DNA of 64,000 nt. It comes from Cepaea nemoralis. Taxonomy: Eukaryota; Mollusca; Gastropoda; Stylommatophora; Helicidae. Below, in pieces: positions 24,562-37,460 of the stretch. The position numbers were made by a program, and so were the translations under genes. The notes under the pieces are model-generated. The model saw only the letters and a list, made by a program, of their open reading frames with translations. It had not been told where the DNA came from and did no database searches. Position 1 is the first letter of the stretch; each line of letters starts with the position of its first letter. The DNA is taken from positions 1-64,000 of the forward strand of contig JACEFZ010015001.1 of NCBI GenBank assembly GCA_014155875.1, written 5' to 3'.

Positions 24562-24812
24562 AACAAGTGTAGAATGTTAAATGAACGTATGTAAATGTGT
24601 TTCTTTGTTGGTTCATTCATTGTCTAGAATTGGTGTTTTCATAATGCCAGTCCCGTTTTCTTATTTTCTTATGAATAAAGAAAGGAAATCTGAAATAAAG
24701 CAGTTGGTGGCAGTATATTTGTTTTAAAGTTAGTTGCATATCTTTTGTAGGACGCCGCAGTCAACCCCGGCATTTTTTGGTTGTTTGTGATTTCATGGCA
24801 AGTTTACTTTCA
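24526..24812. repeat. 287-bp patch duplicated from 25807-26093
   Basis: Apart from one base seen by eye (cattcattg versus tattcattg context), the two segments are identical, in direct orientation and 1281 bp apart. The patch sits between the truncated 5' end of the PLE coding sequence and the right inverted end. It includes about 80 bp of a SINE-B that is complete only at the 25.8-26.2 kb copy, so the latter is the source. Confidence 0.9.
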
Positions 24813-24854
24813 CGTAATAGTTAATTTCACGTAAGTTGTGTGAGTTCTGCAGTA

Positions 24855-24901
24855 TGTACCTGACGAGATGCAGCGAAATATGCCAGGCAATAAATCGTGC
24901 A
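24855..24901 (+). ncRNA. Hammerhead ribozyme-like motif, right PLE end (antisense to PLE)
   Basis: The order is stem I tgtac, core ctgacga, short stem II gatgcagc, core gaaa, an imperfect stem III with gcc...ggc, then the cleavage site atc|gtgca. Stem I pairs over 5 bp (UGUAC with GUGCA, one U-G). The A after GAA can pair with U24895, leaving C24896 as the cleavage residue. Stem II is weak (G-C plus A.G), so activity is uncertain. Hammerheads are established features of Penelope-like element terminal repeats, which supports the call. Confidence 0.7.
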
Positions 24902-24939
24902 ATCTATTGTTTGTGTCTTCGTTATTCAAAGCATAGATT

Positions 24940-25075
24940 TTTTATATCATGACCTTCTATTATTATTCCTGGCTTCTCTTTGATCTCTCTCATTATTTCT
25001 TTGTTATAGAGAGAAGAGATCCGGTGACAAAATACGTCACTGTTGTACTAGTAGCTTTATTTGTTCATAATTGCC
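24940..25075 (-). mobile_element. LINE, 5' continuation of the interrupted RT frame
   Basis: The minus strand reads LYNKEIMREIKEKPGIII then EGHDIKNLCF, which continues directly into ADDTVL at 22372 once the PLE insertion is removed. The LINE sequence fades beyond about 25075. Confidence 0.8.
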
Positions 25076-25800
25076 CTCCTTATTTCCCATTTTAATTACT
25101 GCTACCTTAAAAATCCTGGTATACAAGCATTACCCTCAGCTCCATAACACAGCAGGTGGTCCCCTCTCCGCCCCAAGCATTCTTGCTCATGGTTGGTCAG
25201 CATCTGTTGGATCCACTGTCAACACACCTGATACCCACGGATACAGACATCATGACCACAGAGACCAAATTGCTCAATAAGCAACCAGTCTCCTTTTATG
25301 TCTTCATAATCAGTGGGATTTGTGTCTGATGAGCCCATGCTTCCTTTCTATTAGTTGCTTTGTTTAATTCTGCCACCCCTACTAATTATGTATCTATCAT
25401 ATGTTTTTAATAAAGCCATTACGACTGGTTTCATTTTATCAAGCCTTGTATTTTCTGTGAAACGGACAAAAATATTCTTACACTATAATTTTCTATCTAT
25501 CTATAATATAAATTTCTCTGGCCTAGAGAGACAACAGTGGAAGATAAACTCTATGGACCGCTGAATGAACTAAAAAAGACTGTTAGATTCATACAAGAGA
25601 CAACATTGCAGTTATAAACATATTTTAGGCGAACGAAAGAAGAAGAAGACTATAATGTTCCCTCTTCTGCACATCTTTGGCAGCTTCACCAATATCCTTC
25701 TCTCCAAGTATTTCTGCTGGTATTTTTTCAGTCTCTCACACTCTGATAAATAATTTGATGTGATTATATATATTATTGTTGTTGTTTAACATTAACCTAA
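25076..25800. other. Intronic sequence, nothing recognised
   Basis: No repeat family, exon or tRNA-like head found. Ends at the source of the 287-bp patch. Confidence 0.35.
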
Positions 25801-25806
25801 TGAGAG

Positions 25807-26250
25807 AAGTATAAATGAAATAATACATGAGAGGAGAAACATAACAAGTGTAGAATGTTAAATGAACGTATGTAAATGTGTTTCTTTGTTGGTTTATTCA
25901 TTGTCTAGAATTGGTGTTTTCATAATGCCAGTCCCGTTTTCTTATTTTCTTATGAATAAAGAAAGGAAATCTGAAATAAAGCAGTTGGTGGCAGTATATT
26001 TGTTTTAAAGTTAGTTGCATATCTTTTGTAGGACGCCGCAGTCAACCCCGGCATTTTTTGGTTGTTTGTGATTTCATGGCAAGTTTACTTTCAGTAGTTT
26101 GCCATTGCTTTCTGAACAACCAGCACTCATACCATTGAATGAAAACTAGTGTAAGGTTGTCTGCTTCCAAATCTCTGTGTTTTGAACGTGGTATGTGTGA
26201 TTACAAATTGTATTCATAATCCCTTTGCCACAACGCTGGCTGGTGGCAGT
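25807..26250 (-). mobile_element. Source segment with full SINE-B, reverse orientation
   Basis: From about 26010 the + strand reads ttgcatatcttttgtaggac, cgcagtcaaccccggcattt, ttgtttgtgatttcatggca, tagtttgccattgctttctg, and ends ccctttgccacaacgctggc: a whole SINE-B in reverse. The preceding 200 bp is unique sequence that was copied into the PLE locus. Confidence 0.8.
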
Positions 26251-27380
26251 ATGCTGTTTGATAATTCCTCACTATAGCAGTTGTCAACAACAACAAAACA
26301 TACACGCACAAGGGGAAACCACTACATTCATTTCCAAAGATTATTTTTAAAGACAGTCACAAAACTAGATTATGCTGGAGCAACATGTTAAAAGCACTTC
26401 ATGTCTGTGTGCGAACTAAATAACCTGACATGACAAATATACTTGGTCCCAGGTTAGCTACGACAGGTTCCCCTGACATGCTGCACTAAATTAGCATGAG
26501 ATTAAAGGATAAGCCAAGTTTGGAACAGCATTTCTGTACCCTTGTAGCAATTGATAAATTACTGTTTTGTGATGGCTGGCCTCAGAAAATGTGATTGGAG
26601 ATTTTGTATGAATGGTTCTATTTGCTGACTGATTAATCAGTTCTATGGTCTGGTTGTAGAAGTATTAGAATTTAGGTGAATGCAATTGATACTGAGTTTT
26701 TAAAATCTCTTTTGCACTTATATAAAAATAGCAATGTATTTACGTGAGATATGTGGGCTGACAGAAACTGAATTAACTAAATCTTGGTGACAAAAAGCAA
26801 CCATATATACTTTCCATATCTCTTTAAATTGCTTTAGAAGAGTGGCTTTATAGAAATTAGCCTTCAAAATGTAAAACTGAGGGAGACATTATTCATCACA
26901 TTAAAAATATATTAATGGTATTTCTACATAAACTTTAACACTGCAGCATTAGATTAAGATTATGATGCAGAATCAACACCAATGCACTAGGGGCAGACCT
27001 ATAAGTATACAGTCTCTCCCAACAGAAGTCAAAAAGTGTAGATGCTGGTTGTTGCAAGCTGGAGTTCATTAAACACAAAATAATTTTCCAACGAAACTCA
27101 ACAAAAGGAAAAGCATGCATAGATACATGTGAAATGTTTTGACCAGTATTTCTTGTTCATTGATTAAGAATTTGGGCGAGATGCTCACCTGCATCTGTGT
27201 GTTTTTCTGAGCTTTATAGTAATATTTTGTGTTTATTTGGACTTCAATACTAGCTCGGCAGCAGACAGTCACAGTTTTCTGTTGCAAGCTGGTTTGTTAA
27301 ACATGTATCTGCATGCATTACAGCCAGTTTCATAACTGATTCTCCAGTTCAACAGTCGGAATTAAGAAGTTTGATCAAAA
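26251..27380. other. Intronic sequence, nothing recognised
   Basis: AT-rich DNA. gttgcaagctgg occurs twice (27051 and 27280) beside similar sequence, a minor duplication. No exon. Confidence 0.35.
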
Positions 27381-27389
27381 TATGTTGAG

Positions 27390-28705
27390 TTTGATCAAAA
27401 GACAATACAGAGGCATTTCTCTGTTGAGTCATATTGGGAAAATATTTTGCAAAATTCTTGAAAAAAGATTACGAACTACTTTAGAACCCCAGCTAAGCGA
27501 AACACAACTTGGATTTAGGAAAAACAAAGGATGCACAGATGCCATTTTTGCTCTTAGACAACTTATAGAAAAATTAATCGAATTCAATGAAACACTCTAC
27601 TTAGCCTTTGTCGACCAAGAAAAGGCATTTGATAGAGTAGATAGAAACAAGCTGTGGAAAATCCTTAAACAATATTGAGTGAGTACACATCTAACAAACC
27701 TATGTAGAAGTTTATGCAACAACAGTGAATGCATAGTGAGAGCAACTGGAGGACACTCAGAACCCTTCACCATAAGATTTGGAGTACAACAAGGTTGTGT
27801 CCTGTCCCCTCTCTTGTTCATAACATATATAGACAACATATGTAAAGAAACAAGTCAAGCAGAGACAGCAAGAATACCGCATGACGAGAACACAGAAGAA
27901 GAACCATCTGCAAATCTAACCATTAGAGAATTCCTGTTTGCGGACGACCAAGCACTAATAGCAAAATCAGAAGCTGAATTACAAGACCACATGAATAGTC
28001 TAAACGAAATGTGTAGGGAACATAACATGAAAATTAGCACAAGTAAAACAGAGGTAATGACAAACAACAACAATTCACCTAAACGAACATCCCTTGAAAC
28101 AAGTAAAGAGTTTCAAGTGCCTAGGAAGTATAATATCATCAAATGGCAGATCAGAAGACGAGATCGAAAATAGGTGCAATAAGACAAATCAACTCATTGG
28201 ACAAATGGCACCAATACTAAAGAACAAACATGTATCAATAACTACTAAGAAAGCACTTTACAACACAATCTTCCTACCAACTCTATGCTACCAATGTCAA
28301 ACCTGGACAATGACAGAAAAAGAGAAAAGAAAAATCACAACAACAGAAATGAGGTTCCTGAGAAGAATACTCAACGTATCAAGAAGAGATAAGATCAGAA
28401 ATGAAGAAATCAGGACTAAAGTGGAGGTTAAAGCAGCACTAGATTTTTTAGAAAGCAGCAAGTCAAATGGTTTGGCCATGCAAGTAGGTTACCAGTCAAC
28501 AGTATACCACAACAAGCAATGATGTACAGATCAGATGGAAACAGAGGAAGAGGTTGACCATGTAAACGTTGGACGGAGCGAATAGCAGAGTCCATGGGAA
28601 TATCGATATATGAAGCCCATAATCGGGCACGCTCACGATGTTTATACTTCACCTCGACACCGCAAGGTACAAGAGGAACATGATGAGATGAGATGAGATG
28701 AGAAC
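27390..28705 (+). mobile_element. RTE-like LINE, 5'-truncated, copy 1
   Basis: Begins inside the RT: YRGISLLSHIGKIFCKILEK, LGFRKNKGCTDAIFALRQLI, FVDQEKAFDRVDR, then a TGA stop (27676) in an otherwise continuing frame, then VQQGCVLSPLLFITYIDNI, FLFADDQALIAKSEAELQ and, after a frameshift near 28090, the tail LGSIISSNGRSEDEIE...TLCYQCQTWTMTEKEKR...MRFLRRIL. It ends in a (GATGA)n tail (28680-28700). The catalytic FADD is present. The endonuclease domain is lacking, as expected after 5' truncation. Further copies are at 52190-53255 and in the palindrome at 53.3-55.8 kb. Confidence 0.9.
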
Positions 28706-28829
28706 AAAAGATGTGTCCTCATGCACCAAGCTATGATTTATTGCGCACAGAATATCCCCTCTGTCCATCTTCAGCACAGATTATCCTGGTATCTATCTTA
28801 GTGCTCTAATGGGAGATGCTTTTGAACCG

Positions 28830-31800
28830 CCCTTGCATGACATAGACAATAGATCCACACACCCTTGCATGACATAGACAATAGATGAATGCACCCTTGC
28901 ATGACATAGACAATAGATTCACACACCCTCGCATGACATAGACAATAGATTCACACACCCTTGCATGACATAGACAATAGATTCACACACCCTCGCATGA
29001 CATAGACAATAGATTCACACACCCTCGCATGACATAGACAATAGATTCACACACCCTCGCATGACATAGACAATAGATTCACACACCCTTGCATGACATA
29101 GACAATAGATTCACACACCCTCGCATGACATAGACAATAGATTCACACACCCTTGCATGACATAGACAATAGATTCACACACCCTCGCATGACATAGACA
29201 ATAGATGAATGCACCCTTGCATGACATAGACAATAGATGAATGCACTCTTGCATGACATAGACAATAGATCCATGCACCCTTGCATGACTTAGACAATAG
29301 ATTCACACACCCTCGCATGACATAGACAATAGATCCACACACCCTCGCATGACATAGACAATAGATGAATGCACCCTTGCATGACATAGACAATAGATCC
29401 ACACACCCTCACATGACATAGACAATAGATGAATGCACTCTTGCATGACATAGACAATAGATCCACAAACCCTCGCATGGCATAGACAATAGATGAATGC
29501 ACCCTTGCATGACATAGACAATAGATTCCTGCACTCTTGCATGACATAGACAATAGATCCATGCACCCTTGCATGACTTAGACAATAGATTCACACACCC
29601 TCGCATGACATAGACAATAGATTCCTGCACTCTTGCATGACATAGACAATAGATCCATGCACCCTTGCATGACTTAGACAATAGATTCACACACCCTCGC
29701 ATGACATAGACAATAGATCCACACACCCTCGCATGACATAGACAATAGATCCACAAACCCTTGCATGACATAGACAATAGATTCCTGCACTCTTGCATGA
29801 CATAGACAATAGATTCCTGCACTCTTGCATGACATAGACAATAGATCCATGCACCCTTGCATGACTTAGACAATAGATTCCTGCACTCTTGCATGACATA
29901 AACAATAGATTCCTGCACTCTTGCATGACATAGACAATAGATCCATGCACCCTTGCATGACTTAGACAATAGATCCATGCACCCTTACATGACATAGACA
30001 ATAGATCCATGCACCCTTACATGACATAGACAATAGATCCATGCACCCTTACATGACATAGACAATAGATCCATGCACCCTTACATGACATAGACAATAG
30101 ATCCAAGCAACCTCACATGACATAGACAATAGATCCAAGCAACCTCACATGACATAGACAATAGATCCAAGCACCCTTACATGACATAGACAATAGATCC
30201 ATGCACCCTTACATGACATAGACAATAGATCCATGCACCCTTACATGACATAGACAATAGATCCATGCACCCTTACATGACATAGACAATAGATCCATGC
30301 ACCCTTACATGACATAGACAATAGATCCAAGCAACCTCACATGACATAGACAATAGATCCAAGCAACCTCACATGACATAGACAATAGATCCAAGCAACC
30401 TCACATGACATAGACAATAGATCCAAGCAACCTCACATGACATAGACAATAGATCTAAGCAACCTCACATGACATAGACAATAGATCCAAGCAACCTCAC
30501 ATGACATAGACAATAGATCCAAGCAACCTCACATGACATAGACAATAGATCCATGCACCCTTACATGACATAGACAATAGATCCAAGCAACCTCACATGA
30601 CATAGACAATAGATCTAAGCAACCTCACATGACATAGACAATAGATCCATGCACCCTTACATGACATAGACAATAGATCCATGCACCCTTACATGACATA
30701 GACAATAGATCCATGCACCCTTACATGACATAGACAATAGATCCATGCACCCTTACATGACATAGACAATAGATCCATGCACCCTTACATGACATAGGAC
30801 AATAGATCCATGCACCCTTACATGACATAGACAATAGATCCAAGCAACCTCACATGACATAGACAATAGATCCAAGCAACCTCACATGACATAGACAATA
30901 GATCCAAGCAACCTCACATGACATAGACAATAGATCCAAGCAACCTCACATGACATAGACAATAGATCCAAGCAACCTCACATGACATAGACAATAGATC
31001 CAAGCAACCTCACATGACATAGACAATAGATCCAAGCAACCTCACATGACATAGACAATAGATCCATGCACCCTCACATGACATAGACAATAGATCCAAG
31101 CAACCTCACATGACATAGACAATAGATCCAAGCAACCTCACATGACATAGACAATAGATCCAAGCAACCTCACATGACATAGACAATAGATCCAAGCAAC
31201 CTCACATGACATAGACAATAGATCCAAGCAACCTCACATGACATAGACAATAGATCCATGCACCCTCACATGACATAGACAATAGATCCAAGCAACCTCA
31301 CATGACATAGACAATAGATCCAAGCAACCTCACATGACATAGACAATAGATCCATGCACCCTTACATGACATAGACAATAGATCCAAGCAACCTCACATG
31401 ACATAGACAATAGATCCAAGCAACCTCACATGACATAGACAATAGATCCATGCACCCTTACATGACATAGACAATAGATCCATGCACCCTTACATGACAT
31501 AGACAATAGATCCATGCACCCTTACATGACATAGACAATAGATCCATGCACCCTTACATGACATAGACAATAGATCCATGCACCACTTACATGACATAGG
31601 ACAATAGATCCAAGCAACCTCACATGACATAGACAATAGATCCAAGCAACCTCACATGACATAGACAATAGATCCATGCACCCTTACATGACATAGACAA
31701 TAGATCCATGCACCCTTACATGACATAGACAATAGATCCATGCACCCTTACATGACATAGACAATAGATCCATGCACCCTTACATGACATAGACAATAGA

Positions 31801-34592
31801 TCCAAGCAAGCTCACATGACATAGACAATAGATCCAAGCAACCTCACATGACATAGACAATAGATCCAAGCAACCTCACATGACATAGACAATAGATCCA
31901 AGCAACCTCACATGACATAGACAATAGATCCAAGCAACCTCACATGACATAGACAATAGATCCAAGCAACCTCACATGACATAGACAATAGATCCAAGCA
32001 ACCTCACATGACATAGACAATAGATCCAAGCAACCTCACATGACATAGACAATAGATCCATGCACCCTTACATGACATAGACAATAGATCCAAGCAACCT
32101 CACATGACATAGACAATAGATCCAAGCAACCTCACATGACATAGACAATAGATCCAAGCAACCTCACATGACATAGACAATAGATCCATGCACCCTTACA
32201 TGACATAGACAATAGATCCAAGCAACCTCACATGACATAGACAATAGATCCAAGCAACCTCACATGACATAGACAATAGATCCAAGCAACCTCACATGAC
32301 ATAGACAATAGATCCAAGCAACCTCACATGACATAGACAATAGATCTAAGCAACCTCACATGACATAGACAATAGATCCATGCACCCTTACATGACATAG
32401 ACAATAGATCCATGCACCCTTACATGACATAGACAATAGATCCATGCACCCTTACATGACATAGACAATAGATCCATGCACCCTTACATGACATAGACAA
32501 TAGATCCATGCACCCTTACATGACATAGACAATAGATCCATGCACCCTTACATGACATAGACAATAGATCCAAGCAACCTCACATGACATAGACAATAGA
32601 TCCAAGCAACCTCACATGACATAGACAATAGATCCAAGCAACCTCACATGACATAGACAATAGATCCAAGCAACCTCACATGACATAGACAATAGATCCA
32701 AGCAACCTCACATGACATAGACAATAGATCCAAGCAACCTCACATGACATAGACAATAGATCCAAGCAACCTCACATGACATAGACAATAGATCCATGCA
32801 CCCTCACATGACATAGACAATAGATCCAAGCAACCTCACATGACATAGACAATAGATCCAAGCAACCTCACATGACATAGACAATAGATCCAAGCAACCT
32901 CACATGACATAGACAATAGATCCAAGCAACCTCACATGACATAGACAATAGATCCAAGCAACCTCACATGACATAGACAATAGATCCATGCACCCTCACA
33001 TGACATAGACAATAGATCCAAGCAACCTCACATGACATAGACAATAGATCCAAGCAACCTCACATGACATAGACAATAGATCCATGCACCCTTACATGAC
33101 ATAGACAATAGATCCAAGCAACCTCACATGACATAGACAATAGATCCAAGCAACCTCACATGACATAGACAATAGATCCATGCACCCTTACATGACATAG
33201 ACAATAGATCCATGCACCCTTACATGACATAGACAATAGATCCATGCACCCTTACATGACATAGACAATAGATCCATGCACCCTTACATGACATAGACAA
33301 TAGATCCATGCACCCTTACATGACATAGACAATAGATCCAAGCAACCTCACATGACATAGACAATAGATCCAAGCAACCTCACATGACATAGACAATAGA
33401 TCCATGCACCCTTACATGACATAGACAATAGATCCATGCACCCTACATGACATAGACAATAGATCCATGCACCCTTACATGACATAGACAATAGATCCAT
33501 GCACCCTTACATGACATAGACAATAGATCCAAGCAAGCTCACATGACATAGACAATAGATCCAAGCAACCTCACATGACATAGACAATAGATCCAAGCAA
33601 CCTCACATGACATAGACAATAGATCCAAGCAACCTCACATGACATAGACAATAGATCCAAGCAACCTCACATGACATAGACAATAGATCCAAGCAACCTC
33701 ACATGACATAGACAATAGATCCAAGCAACCTCACATGACATAGACAATAGATCCAAGCAACCTCACATGACATAGACAATAGATCCATGCACCCTTACAT
33801 GACATAGACAATAGATCCAAGCAACCTCACATGACATAGACAATAGATCCAAGCAACCTCACATGACATAGACAATAGAATCCAAGCAACCTCACATGAC
33901 ATAGACAATAGATCCATGCACCCTTACATGACATAGACAATAGATCCAAGCAACCTCACATGACATAGACAATAGATCCAAGCAACCTCACATGACATAG
34001 ACAATAGATCCAAGCAACCTCACATGACATAGACAATAGATCCAAGCAACTCACATGACATAGACAATAGATCCATGCACCCTTACATGACATAGACAAT
34101 AGATCCATGCACCCTTACATGACATAGACAATAGATCCATGCACCCTTACATGACATAGACAATAGATCCATGCACCCTTGCATGACATAGACAATAGAT
34201 CCATGCACCCTTACATGACATAGACAATAGACCCATGCACTCTTACATGACATAGACAATAGATCCAAGCAACCTCACATGACATAGACAATAGATCCAA
34301 GCAACCTCACATGACATAGACAATAGATCCAAGCAACCTCACATGACATAGACAATAGATCCATGCACCCTTACATGACATAGACAATAGATCCATGCAC
34401 CCTTACATGACATAGACAATAGATCCATGCACCCTTACATGACATAGACAATAGATCCATGCACCCTTACATGACATAGACAATAGATCCATGCACCCTT
34501 ACATGACATAGACAATAGACCCATGCACTCTTACATGACATAGACAATAGATCCATGCACCCTTACATGACATAGACAATAGATCTACGCAC
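28830..34592. repeat. Satellite array, 32-bp unit, about 180 copies
   Basis: The unit is catgacatagacaatagatc plus 12 variable bases. Main variants end catgcaccctta or caagcaacctca; the left 1.15 kb uses cacacaccctcg, gaatgcaccctt and related types joined to gcatgac. Single-base indels are rare. From about 30.6 to 34.07 kb the order of variants repeats every 54 units (see findings). Minus-strand frames of 60-190 codons in the left part follow the repeat and are not genes. Confidence 0.98.
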
Positions 34593-35140
34593 GTTGATGA
34601 AGGTTTGAGGCCTCTACAAGTGGAAGCCATTCATGTCACAGCCATCCATTATGAATTTTTTGAAGCATGGAGTAAGAGACAACCATAACCACCTTTGTAA
34701 GTGATGCATTGCACAGGCATTTTGTTTCCTCAGTGGCAGCCTCTCCATTCTCATGCTGAATGTTGTTGGCAGCATTCATAAAATCAGAAAATTTACTAAA
34801 GTAAATGTAACCGCAACCAAAGCAGTCTTTTTTTAGGCTTTATAAAATACAGAAAGGAAACTTAAATGTATATTTGTGTTGTGCAGTACTAGTTTGATAT
34901 TTTTATTATACTACATAAATATAACAATCCCACAGCATTTGAAAATTGTGGGCCAAATAGGCCACTGCCTAGGCTATTTTCCAAACAGAAGACTACCCCA
35001 AAGAATATTTGTAGCGTTTGTGGTTATGAGATCTCATATGAACCCCCGCCAGATCTACGGAGGTTGTGCCCTGTGTTGATATTCACCTTACATGAATACT
35101 AGAAATATCTCCTAAAGTGATCCTTTATAACTAAACATAA
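34593..35140. other. Unique spacer between two satellites
   Basis: No exon or repeat recognised. A + frame at 34876-35079 has no motif. Confidence 0.4.
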
Positions 35141-35144
35141 TGTT

Positions 35145-36945
35145 GCCCAGGACTTATTGTTATATAGTTCAATCTTAAAGTAATGTAAACCACACCAAAT
35201 ATTAATGTTGCCCAGCACTTACTGTTATATAGTTCAACCTTAAAGTAATGTAAACCACACCAAATATTAATGTTGCCCAGCACTTACTGTTATACAGTTC
35301 AACCTTAAAGTAATGTAAACCACACCAAATATTAATGTTGCCCAGCACTTACTGTTATACAGTTCAACCTTAAAGTAATGTAAACCACACCAAATATTAA
35401 TGTTGCCCAGCACTTACTGTTATATAGTTCAACCTTAAAGTAATGTAAACCACACCAAATATTAATGTTGCCCAGCACTTACTGTTATATAGTTCAACCT
35501 TAAAGTAATGTAAACCACACCAATATTAATGTTGCCCAGCACTTACTGTTATACAGTTTCAACCTTAAAGTAATGTAAACCACACCAAATATTAATGTTG
35601 AACAGCACTTACTGTTATACAGTTCAACCTTAAAGTAATGTAAACCACACCAAATATTAATGTTGCCCAGCACTTACTGTTATATAGTTCAACCTTAAAG
35701 TAATGTAAACCACACCAAATATTAATGTTGCCCAGCACTTACTGTTATATAGTTCAACCTTAAAGTAATGTAAACCACACCAAATATTAATGTTGCCCAG
35801 CACTTACTGTTATACAGTTCAACCTTAAAGTAATGTAAACCACACCAAATATTAATGTTGCCCAGCACTTACTGTTATACAGTTCAACCTTAAAGTAATG
35901 TAAACCACACCAAATATTAATGTGCCCAGCACTTACTGTTATACAGTTCAACCTTAAAGTAATGTAAACCACACCAAATATTAATGTTGCCCAGCACTTA
36001 CTGTTATACAGTTCAACCTTAAAGTAATGTAAACCACACCAAATATTAATGTTGAACAGCACTTACTGTTATACAGTTCAACCTTAAAGTAATGTAAACC
36101 ACACCAAATATTAATGTTGCCCAGCACTTACTGTTATATAGTTCAACCTTAAAGTAATGTAAACCACACCAAATATTAATGTTGCCCAGCACTTACTGTT
36201 ATATAGTTCAACCTTAAAGTAATGTAAACCACACCAAATATTAATGTTGCCCAGCACTTACTGTTATACAGTTCAACCTTAAGTAATGTAAACCACACCA
36301 AATATTAATGTTGCCCAGCACTTACTGTTATACAGTTCAACCTTAAAGTAATGTAAACCACACCAAATATTAATGTTGCCCAGCACTTACTGTTATACAG
36401 TTCAACCTTAAAGTAATGTAAACCACACCAAATATTAATGTTGCCCAGCACTTACTGTTATACAGTTCAACCTTAAAGTAATGTAAACCACACCAAATAT
36501 TAATGTTGCCCAGCACTTACTGTTATATAGTTCAACCTTAAAGTAATGTAAACCACACCAAATATTAATGTTGCCCAGCACTTACTGTTATACAGTTCAA
36601 CCTTAAAGTAATGTAAACCACACCAAATATTAATGTTGCCCAGCACTTACTGTTATATAGTTAAACATTAAAGTAATGTAAACCACACCAAATATTAATG
36701 TTGCCCAGCACTTACTGTTATATAGTTCAACCTTAAAGTAATGTAAACCACACCAAATATTAATGTTGCCCAGCACTTACTGTTATATAGTTCAACCTTA
36801 AAGTAATGTAAACCACACCAAATATTAATGTTGCCAAGCACTTACTGTTATACAGTTCAACCTTAAAGTAATGTAAACCACACCAAATATTAATGTTGCC
36901 CAGCACTTACTGTTATACAGTTTAAACTTATATCAATCAGACCAA
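35145..36945. repeat. Satellite array, 65-bp unit, about 28 copies
   Basis: The unit begins aatgttgcccagcacttact, continues gttata(c/t)agttcaacctt, aaagtaatgtaaaccacacc and aaatatt. Copies differ mainly at the c/t position, plus two copies with ttgaacagc and a few 1-bp indels. Edge copies at both ends are diverged. Confidence 0.97.
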
Positions 36946-37460
36946 ACATAACATGTTTCCAGGACTAACTGACCTATTTTTGCACTGTTACTATAACCTT
37001 GTCAATCACCCTCTACCCAGTTGAAGCCACACCTGAAACTAAAATAGTCACAGTACTATGTGCTCAAGGCGGGGCAGTGGACATTTTATGAAGATAATTA
37101 AAATAGCTTAAGAGCTTGAAATAATGGCTGTATTTTTCATTTAGGATAATTATCATCATCCTTATTTAGCAAATCTGTTTGCAGAACATTGCTCTCATCA
37201 TAACCGTGAAAAAAAGAATAATAACAATAAGATATTGATTAAAATAATAAACTTGTTGAAGATTTGAAAGCTAATATTGTTTTCATAACTGCATTTGTAA
37301 TATTTAGAGTAGACTGGACTACATCAACTAGTGCAGTGTTAATGATTATCTTATGGCTTCAAAGTAAATATTATTTTTTGTGTGTATGTTAATTTCTGGC
37401 CTTGTAATGTATGTCTGAATTGTTGTTACTGTTGTTGTTGATTATATCCGCCACTCTCAG
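36946..37460. other. Intronic sequence before exon C
   Basis: Nothing recognised except the pyrimidine-rich acceptor region of exon C. Confidence 0.4.

Larger units (their letters stand above)
22385..24927 (-). mobile_element. Penelope-like retroelement (PLE), copy 1, with inverted ends
   Basis: This 2543-bp insertion lies inside a LINE frame and is bordered by the 12-bp direct repeat aaagcatagatt (22373-22384 and 24928-24939). It carries a PLE reverse transcriptase and GIY-YIG ORF on the minus strand, a 112-bp inverted repeat at its ends (22411-22522 and 24818-24929, overlapping the right target repeat by 2 bp), a 26-bp extra tail at the 3' end (22385-22410), and a 287-bp patch (24526-24812) copied from nearby. 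Penelope-like elements are known for telomerase-like RTs, GIY-YIG nucleases and variable terminal repeats carrying hammerhead ribozymes, all of which fit. Confidence 0.93.

Noticed and set aside
29175..30010. Minus-strand frames of 60-190 codons (CHARVHSSIVYVMQG-like repeats)
   Set aside because: They follow the 32-bp satellite unit (period 96 nt in protein), overlap each other in different frames and lack any outside homology or splice sites.
28830..34592. Regular 32-bp repeats that superficially resemble a CRISPR array
   Set aside because: There are no unique spacers between constant repeats; the whole 32-bp unit repeats with a few shared variants, and the surroundings are a spliced animal gene.
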